Shown here: in pieces, positions 22,846 to 33,355 of the stretch
Layout: each line of letters opens with the position of its first letter
Position numbering within the stretch: the first letter of the stretch is position 1
Source of the DNA: Stereocaulon alpinum
Taxonomy: Eukaryota; Ascomycota; Lecanoromycetes; Lecanorales; Stereocaulaceae
Assembly: GCA_018257865.1 (NCBI GenBank)
Contig: JAEUBA010000044.1
Coordinates: 124,001 to 188,000, forward strand
DNA length: 64,000 nt
Direction: 5' to 3'
Made by a program: the position numbers and the translations under genes
Notes under the pieces: generated by a model
Told to the model about the DNA's origin: nothing
Databases searched by the model: none
Seen by the model: only the letters and a program-made list of their open reading frames with translations

Positions 22846-24426
22846 ATGGACCATCACGGGCAAGCCGTGGCAGCTATCAGTGCCAAAGTGCGGAGATTTT
22901 ACCATGAAAAGCGTTCATTTCGTATCTACCATGGTGCGACTAACTCCACTCGGAAAACCTCTTTCCAGGCAGACAGAGTAGTTGACACCAGTGGGCTTTC
23001 GCGAGTAGGCACTTTCTTTGAAGTCCTTTAACCAATTGGAAAGATACTAATGTTGAAATCTTCGCAGGTTTTGAATGTGAATCCTCACACAAAGACTGCT
23101 GTAGTAGAGCCAAACGTGTCCATGGGCCAGTTAGTAAGGGCAACCCTTAATCAAGGTCTAATTCCACCTGTAGTTCCCGAATTCCCTGCAATCACCGTTG
23201 GAGGTGCTTTTTCGGGAACAGCCGGCGAGAGTGCATCTTTCAAGCATGGCTTCTTTGACAGCATAGTCAACTGGATTCAGATTGTGCTTGCCAACGGCCA
23301 AATAATCCGTGCGTCCGAGAAGGAAAATGCAGACTTATTCTACGGAGCGGCTGGAAGCTTCGGAACATTTGGCGTGATAACAGCATTCGAGATTCAACTC
23401 ATACATGCGCAGCCGTTTGTGGAAGTGACATATCTTCCAGTGCACAGCCTTCTCGAGGCAGTAGAGCAGACGAAAGCCGCCAGCAAAGATCCCAGCAACG
23501 ATTTCGTGGACGCCATACAATTCAGCAAGTACCAAGGAGTCATTGTAATCGGCTGCCTGTCTCATGCCCCCGGCAAGAATAGCAGCATCCAGCGCTTTTG
23601 TCGGGCCAAAGATCCATGGTTCTATATCCACGTGGAAAATAAGCTCAAGGTCAATGTTTCGTCTTGGACAGAAGCAGTACCCATCGTAGATTATCTCTTC
23701 CGATATGACCGAGGCGCTTTTTGGGCAGCCAAGCCAGTCTTCACCTACTTCGCGACTCCATTCAACGATTTCACAAGATGGGCAAGTGACGGTTTCATGC
23801 ACACAAAAACACTCTACCACGGGCTGCATGAGAATGGCATGGCCAAGGACAATATCATTCAAGATCTGGCTCTACCAGCTTCGCAAGCCCAGAACTTCAT
23901 GGAATGGCTCGATGTGGACTTCGGCATCTATCCGCTATGGCTCTGCCCGGTACGGCAAACCGAGCAGAAGTGCATGAACCCTCACACTCCCGAGAGAACA
24001 ATGCTCGACAATCAGAGGAGCGAGAAGCGCACGGACTCATCGCGAGAACTGCTAATAAGCATCGGCGTCTGGGGCCCACGCCTCCCCAACCCAAAAGATT
24101 TCGTCGCAGAAAACCAGAAGATCGAACGCAAAGTCCGCGAGCTAGGAGGGTTCAAGTGGCTCTACGCGCATTGCCATTACACCGAAGCCGAATTCTGGGA
24201 AATTTACGACTGGGAATGGTACAATGCGCTTCGGGCCAAGTATCACGCCACTTACCTGCCGACCGTTTACGACAAGATCAAGTTCGACTGGGACGCGGAG
24301 AGAAGAGCAATTGAGGCGTCTTGGCTGCGCTGGTTCTTCAGCTTCATCTGGTGGATCTGGCCCGTGCCTGGGATCTATGGAGTCATTTGCGTTTTTCTGC
24401 AGAGCGATTACCTCCTGAACAGGTGA
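22846..24426 (+). CDS. DHCR24/DWARF1-like FAD-dependent oxidoreductase
   Basis: Exons 22846-23004 and 23068-24426 give 505 residues, close to the usual length of about 510-560. The 63-nt phase-0 intron has a TACTAAT branch point. The FAD-binding (PCMH-type) half includes RIYHGATNSTR, a Val-Asp-Thr segment, VEPNVSMGQLVRATL, FPAITVGGAFSGTAGESASF and HGFFDSIVNW, all hallmarks of the Delta(24)-sterol reductase family. The ADLFYGAAGSFGTFGVIT block follows. The C-terminal half retains the family Trp/Tyr-rich region and ends with a hydrophobic segment (WWIWPVPGIYGVICVF). Family members reduce or isomerise the sterol side chain with NADPH. Ascomycete ergosterol synthesis does not need this step, and some fungal relatives are detoxifying monooxygenases, so the substrate here is open. 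Confidence 0.88.
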
Positions 24427-24907
24427 ATCGAGCATCGAGCACACTGTGGGCATACAAAGTATGCCTTCTACCCTGTCCAGTTCGCTAGAGTAGTCTCGCC
24501 AATTCTTAGCCCGTCCACATATCACCTAAATTCCTACATTACGAATGGATTCTGAACAGCGAACTCTCGTTGTTCAATCCTATGAATCCGGCATCTTCTC
24601 ATTCTTGGGTCCAGGTGCGGCCGCGGAACGAAACAACTCTGCTGGAGAAAAGGAAACCATAGCTCTTCAAGTACTCAATAGACTCTTCTTTGAGTATACA
24701 TATTGATTCTGTCAATGAGACTTTCTCTTCCTGAACCATACATAATGTGCGTGCAAAAACTAAGGATAACGCATTCCCACACTTCCCATGAAACTCCTTG
24801 CCAATCCCAGTATATCTTCCAGCCCCCCACTCCTACCCCAGCCTATGTCGGATGCCCCTCTGAGAGCGCGGCCTCCCTGTCATCGACAGCATCAATCGCA
24901 TTCTCGA
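24427..24907. other. Convergent intergenic region
   Basis: Presumed 3' ends of two converging genes; no gene seen. Confidence 0.4.
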
Positions 24908-25699
24908 TCATTCTCTCCAACGGTCGATCGTCCCGTCACCACTACTGCGTTGTCCTTGTGCGAGTTCAAGGCTTGAAGAAGGACTGTTCGCATCTAAGTG
25001 AATAGTAACGTTCGGCATATCCCGTCTTATCAATTCCAGGGGTCGCAAAAGTAAGGGTAGCTTGTATTTCGGGGGTGGACCCCAAACCCAGCGTACAAGG
25101 ATGGAAACCAGGTTCACAAATATTAGCGTAAATCTGCAAATCGTCCATAATCCGGCCAGGATACCCGAAAAAATGGGCCAGTACCTCGGCGATCCTTGTC
25201 GTAGCAATGGAATCCAGGGAATATGTACCTCGACATGGTGCGTAAGGTAGCCGAATCTCTCCCTATCCGCATGAACTCGTATTTTGAAGCGTATCTCCTC
25301 CATCACTTCGGCGGATATCTCTGGGTTGGTACAAAGGAGGTTGAGAGTTGTAGAGCCTTCCCTGATGAATTTTCTAGTAGTTCTGAGGGGCGTTCTAGGA
25401 AGGTTGATACTCCATCTATAGACCTAACATCATTTCACAGTCAGCATCCTGCCCCGCAAGTGTGGTTTGGAACTTTGAGATGCGTTTATGGATGTAAGTG
25501 TGAGTGTATGCCCTCGCATGATGTCACACAACTCGAGTCAAGTATGGGATGGGCAGTGAGGTCTCGGAGATATACTCACTAAGTCGAAGGGTACGATGTG
25601 GCGGTATATCATGATGCGTAGCTCGGGTGGTAGGTCGAAGAACGGAAACTGTTGCTCTTTTGTTCCTGGTGCTCCATTAGTACGTTTCCCGATTGACAT
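24908..25699 (-). CDS. F-box-like hypothetical protein
   Basis: Exon 1 (25699-25580) ends after the F-box-like motif FFDLPPELRIMIYRHIV, which in fungi opens many small nuclear or ubiquitin-ligase adaptor proteins. A GTGAGT donor, GCTGAC branch and TTAG acceptor define a 156-nt phase-0 intron. Exon 2 (25423-24908) supplies RTTRKFIREGS, then a region with one hydrophobic helix (LWTICRFTLIFVNLVSILV) and a basic tail. The total is 211 residues. The second half does not resemble a known substrate-binding domain. The F-box-like start would suggest an SCF partner, but the motif is short and this part is inference. Confidence 0.6.
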
Positions 25700-27029
25700 C
25701 TCTCATCTCGAATCGTGAAGTGGCGGAATATGGCGCGAATAGGGCAAGCAGCATTGTCAAAAACTTGATTGGACGACTGTTGAAGTAACAAGCATCATGA
25801 AAGATCACATTCTCCGAGTAAACTTCGTTGTTACCATCCGTTCTCCTGATAGAAGCACTGATTCAAGACTCTTTTTGTAGGCTACCAACCACGTTGTAGG
25901 AAATGAATAGCCATGTACGCAATTGGGCCAGAGATGGGCCTCAGACTTTGAGGAAAGAAAGTACGGGACTACTCTACCTTTGACCGAGTGTATGTCTCCT
26001 ACCCTCAACTGTCTCCCCATCTCAATGTAGCCAAACATGCGGCTCGAATTAATGTTCGAATGATAGTTTGTGGGTTTTGCGCTGGCAATGAATGTCGTAT
26101 ATCTATGTGAATAGTAAAATGCAGACCTTCCAGTAGTTGTTGGCCCTACAAAGTAAGGAGTACGACCATGGCTTTGATATGGGTTTGGGACATAGTGATT
26201 GGCAGGAACGACCCTCTGGACGTTCAGGTTGCCTAGATCTAGATCCGGTAACCACGATGCGATGTATTTATTGCACATTTCAGCCGAGAGCTAAGTCATT
26301 TGGAGCTACTACTTGCGGCGTGAGTGTCACAAGTTGAGGAAAGGGGAAGGAACAGTCTGGGTATATGAGTATGACACCAAAGTACTTGCTTGTAGCGACT
26401 TCTGGCAGTCTGTGGAGTCGGGATAAGATTGAGGATGGTTACAATGGGCTTCGTCATTACTATCAACATCTTCATTCGACTGATGATACGTATGTTCAAG
26501 GAGCCTGTTCCTGACTGACTGGAAATTGCAATGGGCAAAGGATCGATGTGCCCTCAGAGCGAATCCGTCTGATTAGCACGAAACCAAAAGCCCGTTTTGA
26601 GGGGGAGACTGATCACAGAATTACGAGTCACTCTCATATCACGGCGCCCTGTTGCCTGAGAAGCTCATTCAGCTCCAGTAGATGTTGGATGTCTGACGTT
26701 GGGGAAGGTACGATAGCGTGGTGCAGGTTTTGTTCATTAGCCCCGCGATAGCTGCGTCATCAATAGCTGTCAATAGTTTTCAGTCTCTAGCTCCATTCTT
26801 AAGAGACATAATTGTAAATATCATTCCACCCACTTGATTCAACTCCACAGAGCTCTCGCACCAGACGCTATAACGAGCGATCTGTGTTCGCTATTCGGAG
26901 TAACTATGCGCCTATTGGAGAAGAAGACTATCACGACTTCGTACATTCCTACGTAGACAAATCATCCACGCCAATAGCGAACGTCGCCAGAGAATACAAG
27001 ACACCCACACACACTGCTTCCTGTTTGAT
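25700..27029. other. Region with a possible unresolved minus-strand gene
   Basis: On the minus strand, two stretches look coding between in-frame stops: near 26640-26740 (QHLLELNELLRQQG) and near 26290-26490 (DVDSNDEAHCNHPQSYPDS, then a Pro/Val/Thr-rich end). They could be exons of one small gene, but I cannot fix a start or complete splice pattern. A 157-codon minus-strand frame at 25805-26278 has no family resemblance. Confidence 0.25.
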
Positions 27030-27272
27030 TCAATGATTTGTGCGGCAAATAGCGCATGGTTCAAGGCGGTCTTGAGCGCAGAGACCGTAAGACCATACTG
27101 TGCCCGATGAGAGTAGGTACGCATATATTTGTTGACGTAATTCGACTGGGAGTCTTAGGAACGAGGGTGGGACCTTTGTTTTCTGCGCTATCTTCAAATC
27201 GGTGTGTGAAGGTCTTGACGTGAGTCGTGAGAACTCGCCGCATTGCTTCACCCATGCTCGATATGCTTCCAT
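27030..27272 (-). CDS. Short F-box-like protein, probably truncated
   Basis: An 80-residue frame from the ATG at 27272. After a basic start it carries FLRLPVELRQQIYAYLL, the characteristic Leu-Pro-x-Glu-Leu-Arg-x-x-Ile-Tyr core found at the front of many fungal proteins of 250-350 residues. It stops soon after, and no continuation could be joined with confidence; an overlapping frame (26912-27124) may be part of an unrecognised second exon. It is either a fragment or a gene whose introns I could not place. It resembles the larger F-box-like gene about 2 kb away only in this motif. Confidence 0.35.
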   Translation of the reverse strand: MEAYRAWVKQCGEFSRLTSRPSHTDLKIAQKTKVPPSFLRLPVELRQQIYAYLLSSGTVWSYGLCAQDRLEPCAICRTNH

Positions 27273-27718
27273 ATCTTGCGAGGACCTGTTGAATGGTATC
27301 TTAAGGAGACGATTTTAGCAGCCGAATAGAAAAAGGTGTAATATAAAGGTGACTTGAAGGCGATAAGGATGGTTTAGATGGAAGGACAACTTTCAGAGTG
27401 AGGTGGGAGGACGACAAAGGGTCACTAGCCAAGTATAACTCAAGAAGTTTCATAAAGAAGTGATCTTGGGTGCCAAGCAGAGAGAGTGAACGTGAGGTCC
27501 ATCATACAACGGTCAGCAATTGCGCGAGCATGTTATATTGATGCTCTCAGCTTAGATGATGGATACCGCTCCAACATGGCCACTGATCGACCCATATCGG
27601 AGTTCCTCTTCCACTACGCCTGTTAAACTTGGCGACTCTACTCCACACCGTGATCCACGTTTCTCGTAGCCTTTCCCGGCAACGTTTGTACTGTTGAAGC
27701 ATCATCTCCATCCATATC
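27273..27718. other. Intergenic region
   Basis: No gene seen; downstream flank of the H-protein gene and upstream flank of the F-box-like fragment. Confidence 0.4.
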
Positions 27719-28395
27719 TTACTCGGCCACAAATTCACCGTACGCATCCTTATCCATCAACCCTTCCAGCTCTTCTGGATCTGCAACCTCTATTTTTGCA
27801 ATCCATCCCTCAACTTCAGGGCTTTTATTGATTGTTCCCGGCTTTTCTTGTAGTACCTCGTTCACACCGACTATTGTTCCAGAAGCAGGCGTCATGATGT
27901 CTGAGGCAGATTTGACTGATTCCACTGCGCCGATTGAGTCGCCTGCGGCGACTGACGTGTCGAGGGTGGGAAGCTCGACAAAGACGACGTCACCGAGGGC
28001 ATTGGCTGCGTAAATTGAGACTCCTATGGTACCTATGGATCGACGCAGAAGATGTTAATCCCAATCACAAATCTAGCCGGACGGTGAAGAGGGGGGAATT
28101 GTTCATTACCGGTCTTGCCGTCCTCAGAGAGCTCTATCCATTCATGATCCGTAGTGTATTTCTTCTCTTGGACTGATTGGTGCTTTTATTAGCACCAAAA
28201 GCACCAGCAATGGCAGAAACTCTCTCACGTACAAGCCGTAGAGGTTCTGAAACTTCGTGCGGTAGAGCTGGAGGGAGAAGATCTGGGAAAGCGTGCTTGC
28301 AATTGGGGACTCAATCTGACAAGAGTGCAGATTTGAAGGGAAGAAGTCCTTGCAGAGGCCACCAGCGGCACTCTCAACCTCGCAACAGAAGCCAT
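27719..28395 (-). CDS. GCV3: Glycine cleavage system H protein, mitochondrial
   Basis: Three exons (28395-28233, 28172-28110, 28032-27719) join in frame to 179 residues. The first exon encodes an Arg/Ser-rich, acid-free mitochondrial targeting sequence (MASVARLRVPLV...). The mature protein starts near KKYTTDHEWIELSEDG, followed by GTIGVSIYAANALGDVVFVE. The lipoyl-lysine motif is ESVKSASDIMTP, where the Lys carries lipoate. The family end is kept (INKSPEVEGWIAKIEVADP). The H protein shuttles the aminomethyl group between the P, T and L proteins of the glycine decarboxylase complex in the mitochondrial matrix. The donor of intron 1 is GTACGT; using the overlapping GTGAGA instead would break the frame. 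It is divergent from the mitochondrial ribosomal gene to its right. Confidence 0.95.
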
Positions 28396-28581
28396 GTAGG
28401 TAGAAAGGAAATGCGACGAGGGACCTTTCACTGTCTCTCGGCTCTGACATTTTGACGGCAACTCGATGCCAAGATCGCGCTAGCAACCTTACTAGGCAAT
28501 TCGTCCTTGGCGGGTCTAGCCGCAAGAGCTTTCAATCGTTTTTATAAAACATTCGAGTGATGGGGTTTGACCGACGACACG
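28396..28581. promoter_or_regulatory. Bidirectional promoter between two mitochondrial-protein genes
   Basis: Only 186 bases separate the start codons of the H-protein gene (leftward) and the bS6m gene (rightward), so both promoters and 5' UTRs must share this stretch. No clear TATA box is visible. Shared regulation of the two nuclear-encoded mitochondrial proteins is inferred. Confidence 0.55.
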
Positions 28582-29096
28582 ATGTTGTATGAGATGATAG
28601 CTGTGGTAAGTATATGCAATCATTCTCACATGCCAGGATTGACCAGCTCCAAGGTCCGGGTGGGCAGACCTCACAACACAAATGAAGTCAAGGAGTACGC
28701 ATCCCACCTTTCCATAACGGAGCTATAGTCCCATGTCACCGCAATATCCTCTAACATCTTCCCTCCAGAATCGCCCGCACAGCAGGCGCTTTGGTCCTCG
28801 CCCAAGGTGGCATAGTCCGCGGCATAACCAACTGGGGCCCCTTCCTCCTTACCAAACCCGTCAAAAAGAATCAGATGCGCCACGACAGCGGGCACCACTT
28901 CATTATGCGCTTTGACGCCTCGCCCGCGGTACAGCAGCTCGTTAGGAAGACAATTGCGATAGATCCCCGAATGATACGGTGCGGGGTGGTGAAGATGGGT
29001 GGGCGACTGAAGGATATTGTGGACGTGAAGGGGACGGTGGATTGGCAGAGACACAGGGAGGATAGCCAGGGTCTAGGGCAAAACTATCTACAATGA
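28582..29096 (+). CDS. MRP17: Mitochondrial ribosomal protein bS6m
   Basis: Three exons (28582-28605, 28654-28694, 28769-29096) give 130 residues. The 24-nt first exon encodes MLYEMIAV, the classic S6 opening strand. The 41-nt second exon continues VRVGRPHNTNEVKE, and the third resumes IARTAGALVLAQGGIVRGI and NWGPFLLTKPVKKNQ, matching the bacterial S6 fold and its fungal mitochondrial form. Donors are GTAAGT and GTACGC; branch points CTAAC and TTGAC are visible. The protein sits in the small subunit of the mitoribosome, and the N-terminus has no long presequence, as usual for this protein. Spliced frame and family fit agree well. Confidence 0.92.
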
Positions 29097-29297
29097 GCAG
29101 GGGATGGTAGGCTATGGAAAGTTTGACAGCATTGGGTGTATACTGGTTGCATGGTAAGGGATTTGCATGTCTAGTATCGAAGTATTGCTACAACAAGTGC
29201 TCACAGCTCTACCCTTGCCATGCTGTGTCCTGAATTGATCCTCCACTGTAAACAGTTACAGCGAGCCTTACTGTCCTTCATAAGACTTTGAGTTCCG

Positions 29298-30652
29298 TCA
29301 GCGCATTGAGCTCCGCCATGATGGCATGCTCATGATCTGTGAATTCTTCGCAGAACCCTGGGACTTGACACCCTCTGCTGGCGTGTTGACCTCCATATCC
29401 CCCGGTTGATGGAAGAGACACTGCATCTCCCTTGGCAAACTCGGTAATTCGCCGGAGGAAACCTTGAGCGAACCTGCTCCAGTACCCTCATAGAGGACAA
29501 TACAGGGACCCTTAAGCTCTTTCGCTACCTTGATAACGTTTTTCAGACAAGTAACGAGCTTTCTTAATGTCGATTGATTGGCGCCTTCCCACTTGTTGAC
29601 CAGACCTTGAACATCCTCAACTTTAACGTCGTCATATCTGGCGACATAGGTTTTGGAGCGTCCTGTATGGGCATTACGATGGAATGCAGTGACAAAGTTC
29701 TGAGTCTGCGAGATCCACAGGCTTGCTAGTTTCGATTGAATACGGAAGGGAGTCTTGCAATTTTTCGCGCGTGTTACCAGCTCCAGAGTCGATGCTGCAG
29801 AGTACTCAGATCAGCAGCTACTAAACTGGTTCAGTGAGATACATACCATGAGGGATGTTGTGCCCACCGGTAATAACAGTCACTGGAGTGGTATGTGGTA
29901 GGGTAGACGACGGTGCCGCCGTGCTCAAACCTCGGGATAAGGCCCAATCCACCAGAGGGCCAAGACGAGCGATTTGAATTCCGTCTGTCCTCATCAAGGC
30001 TTCTGCTCGCCCGTGCAGATAGGCGTCGACAGCATATCTCACAAGGAACCGCATACCCCCGAACTCATAGGTAACAATGCGGTGGTGCGAGGTACTACCT
30101 TGCGCAGCAGCAGAAACCTGCAGGAACTCCTTCTCGAACCCAGCTCGAAATCCAAGACACACGTCGCGAGTTGTGTCCTCAAGGCGGGTGAAGAGCGCTG
30201 TATTGCCTAGGACAGTGATTCCAAATTTGAAAGAAGCAGGTTCTCCCTGCACAAATCCTAGAATATCTCGGATGGGCTTTCGATCGGTCATGATGTCAAT
30301 ATTCGAAAAGTCGAAACCTGGTTGCATGGTCTGGACAGCGAGAATCAAAGGCTTCAAAGGCGATCCTGGGGTGCGATCTGCATTTTGGTTGACGTAGCGT
30401 TGGCCAGTATCTCTCTTGAAAGTCTGAGGCTGTAATGGCTGGTTCCATACCGGTGGAACGCCTGGTAGGAGATTGCTCAGTACAGGACGAGTGGATTTGG
30501 AAACCAGCAGGCTGACCTGGCACCAAGATGGTGGGTGTTGGCTCATCTAGCCAGTTGTAAGAGGCTACTACTTTGAACCCCTCGATCTTAGCTGACCCAG
30601 AGTCACTTTCATCGCTAGACGTCGGCCTTGAAATCTCGATATTGCACGCCAT
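29298..30652 (-). CDS. Conserved fungal protein of unknown function, often labelled geranylgeranyl pyrophosphate synthetase
   Basis: Three exons (30652-30517, 30461-29847, 29794-29298) give 415 residues. The start MACNIEISRP was chosen because relatives begin near this motif; an in-frame ATG at 30769 would add 39 residues. Landmarks are ASYNWLDEPTPTILVPG, PPVWNQPLQPQTFKRDTGQ, DFSNIDIMTDRKPIRDILGF, GFRAGFEKEF and HHRIVTYEFGGMRFLVRY. These match a fungus-specific family that databases commonly call geranylgeranyl pyrophosphate synthetase. None of the Asp-rich DDxxD motifs needed for prenyl transfer is present, so that name is probably wrong. The third exon (NFVTAFHRNAHTGRSKTY onward) is hydrophilic. 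Function unknown. Introns are 55 and 52 nt. Confidence 0.82.
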
Positions 30653-30983
30653 ATTCTCTAGTAGCTTGGTGTACAGGCTTTGTTGGCGTTGTAAGTGGGT
30701 CTCAGATGTGTGCGTCTGCGAGTGTCGAAGCTTAACGAGAGAGGCTGAGTGCCATTGAGACGTAAACATTCATTCCAATTTCCCCCGCTTCAACACGGCG
30801 GGTGGCAAACAGTGAATTCACTTATCCTCAGATCTCTCGCTCTGACAGTCTCCCAAGCAACAATTCCTTGAGGATCCATCCATCCTACCGGTCCACATGC
30901 CTTGGAAGAGGTGATAGATAACGTGAAGCTCTCAAATGGTCGAACCAATCCGTGACCGTTCCTCTGAGGAATACAAGGCGGCA
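30653..30983. other. Divergent intergenic region
   Basis: Presumed shared promoter of the unknown conserved gene (leftward) and the first BTB gene (rightward); no gene seen. Confidence 0.4.
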
Positions 30984-31749
30984 ATGGCACAGTAAGAGAT
31001 TACAGATCGCCGAAAAGTTTTCCGTCTGACCAGAACGTCTCTTAGCTTATACGACGATCGAAGTGATGCTGATCTTACCATCATTTGCGGCGATCAAATG
31101 GTCAAGGTCCATAGCCTTGCCCTTTGGCCCCGATCCCCTTACTTCCACCGGATGTGCAAGGGCGGCTTCAAGGTGATTCAGCTCACTAAGTCTGCAATCG
31201 CTCGCTAACACGTTAGAGCAGGAAGCGAGCACCGGTATCATCGAGTTGAAGGAGGAGGACCCTTTCCTATTGGGACGGATGCTCTCATACTGCTATATGA
31301 TGGGCTGGACCAGCATGAAACACGAGGATGAGACGACGTGGATCTCAGATCTCGACACCCTGGTAAAGATGTATACGATTGCAGACAAGTACGACATACA
31401 AGGCTTGAAGGCCGAAGCGAAAGAGCGATTCTCGGAGTACACTTCTAAAATCAATAGTGAAATGGTCTACGACTTTCTCGGCTGTCTACCCGAGATTTAT
31501 AAGGATACTCTTCCTCACGACCGTGAACTGCGCGATGCCGCTGTTATATTCGGCACCAAGATCTGGCATACGCTCTGGAGCATTCCCGAGTTCAAGGACA
31601 ACCTTAGTGGATACGACGAATTCATCAATGATGTTGTGATGAAGCTGCGTGAGTCATTTCTCGAGATGGTATGTGAAGTGTGTGGCAGTAATGGATGGTG
31701 GAAGATCTATGGTTACACCTGCTCATGTGGTCATTTTGCGATCAATTAG
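30984..31749 (+). CDS. BTB/POZ-domain protein (first of a tandem pair)
   Basis: The BTB core is in exon 31046-31172 (DLTIICGDQMVKVHSLALWPRSPYF) and continues after a 49-nt phase-0 intron at 31222-31749 (EASTGIIELKEEDPFLLGRM, then a C-terminal helical tail). The start is less sure: an 8-nt exon ATGGCACA at 30984 with a GTAAGA donor and a CTGAC/CTTAG acceptor restores the frame as MAHLYDD, similar to other fungal BTB starts. The product has about 220 residues. BTB domains dimerise or bind Cul3 ubiquitin ligases; in fungi, stand-alone BTB proteins like this mostly lack known partners. The end has several Cys (CEVCGSNGW, CSCGH) that may bind metal. Confidence 0.78.
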
Positions 31750-32528
31750 TGGAAGGACAAGGCCGAGAGGATGGAAGATCACGAGGCAAAAGCGAACATC
31801 AACCCTAGACATTACTTGTGAATTTAATTCGAGGGAAAGCTCAAATTATGGTACCTATCTTGCAAGAGAGACTTGAGGTTGCACAGAAAATCTAAGTGCT
31901 TCTAGACCAAAAGTCATGTGGGCAAGTTCTTAGCTCCTTGGGAGCAAGAAAGTGCCCGCTCGTACACTGCTATATAATAGCATTGATGAAGGGGCTTACG
32001 GGTCCAGAAAGAAATGGGTTGAACTTTGCTCAGGCATCTACCTTGGCCACTAACAACGGCTTGATCGCTTACCATCCTGCTCTAGATATGTGCTGGGTAC
32101 CCGCAAATACACCGTGATATGCAGGTATACTGCGTAGGTAGACGTCTCAGGTCACAAATTCACAGAGATGCGACACTGTAATATTCATATGTGCACCGGC
32201 GGGCCCGCACCCAAAGAGTAGCAGGCAAGTCCATAAATTACCAATAACCTGCAAGCTACTTCAACATGGGCAATACGAGGTTCATAAACCTTCCGATGAT
32301 CGATCAAATGACCGACTTATGGCTGTACCACTCTGCGCAATTCCATTGCACCGAAACTCCGTTACTCCTCTTCCTCTTCTTTTGGTTGTAACCTTCTTAC
32401 GCTCCGCATATATACATCTATTTTCTAAATATAATCTCATCGATGTCTCAACAAATTTTCCACCATGCAAAATGTACCGAGGATTCAGCATGCCCCCCTG
32501 ACGGGGACTTCTTGTACTACTTTGGTGA
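31750..32528. other. Intergenic region between tandem BTB genes
   Basis: No gene seen; contains an AT-rich stretch at about 32400-32460 ahead of the second BTB gene. Confidence 0.4.
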
Positions 32529-33355
32529 ATGGTGAGGATTATGAACACACCTTATGACCGAGAAGTTGGGACATTAACCCGTTCAAGGCCTCGACAGAGT
32601 CCAACGATGCCTCTCCAGCAGTCGACTACTGTACAGGAGGACCAAAAGCTCTCATTACAGCAGTGGGAGTCATTCATCTCAATAGTGACAGGTAGCACTA
32701 AATCATTGCAGACTCTTCGATACGCGTGACGAGGGTGACATCACATTCCTCTGTAGCGACAACATCCCGGTCAAGGCCCATAGCATCGTACTCCGGCCTC
32801 GTTCCGAGTACTTCAACACCATGTGCAACGGATGGTCGAAGGTAGGATTTTGTGAAGTATAGAGTAGTCCGGTCTGGCTAACAATCGTCATATTAGGAAG
32901 CGAAGACGAAACATATACCAGCTGAAGAGTCTTCCATTATGATCCTCCGCATGTTGAAGCACTTCTACATGCTCAGCTACGACGACGAGCCATCCGAGAC
33001 ACAAGAGCAGGACATGACGAGCCTACTTGTCGATATACAGATGTACATAATTGGCGACAAATATCTCCTAGAGACTCTGAAAACCGAGGCGCTGCAGAAG
33101 TTCACGACGTGCCTCGAAAAGGACCCCACTTTTGACAAGTTCCTCGAAGTCGTGCCAGTTATATACTCAAACACCCCAACATCGGATCAGGGTCTCAGGC
33201 TATTTGCCCAGAAGTATGGCGCTCGTAACTGGGACCAACTTTCGACATTGAAAGACTTTGAGGACATCATAGTTGAGACCCCGGCGTGGGCGATGGGGAT
33301 AATCTCCATGATACGACAGGCGCCAAACAAAGACACAGCTACTGGCAAATACTGA
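32529..33355 (+). CDS. BTB/POZ-domain protein (second of a tandem pair)
   Basis: Exons 32529-32662, 32712-32841 and 32897-33355 join in frame to about 240 residues. The N-terminal exon encodes a Gln-rich leader; a shorter start at the ATG at 32607 is possible. The BTB core reads DITFLCSDNIPVKAHSIVL and PRSEYFNTMCNGWSK, followed by EAKTKHIPAEE and a helical tail (LLVDIQMYIIGDKYLLETLK). The intron after the Lys of the core falls at exactly the same place and phase as in the neighbouring BTB gene, and the two tails align (MYTIADKYDI versus MYIIGDKYLL). This supports origin by tandem duplication followed by strong divergence. Confidence 0.8.

Noticed and set aside
25805..26278. 157-codon minus-strand frame
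   Set aside because: No family resemblance, start context or splice link; kept only as part of an unresolved region.
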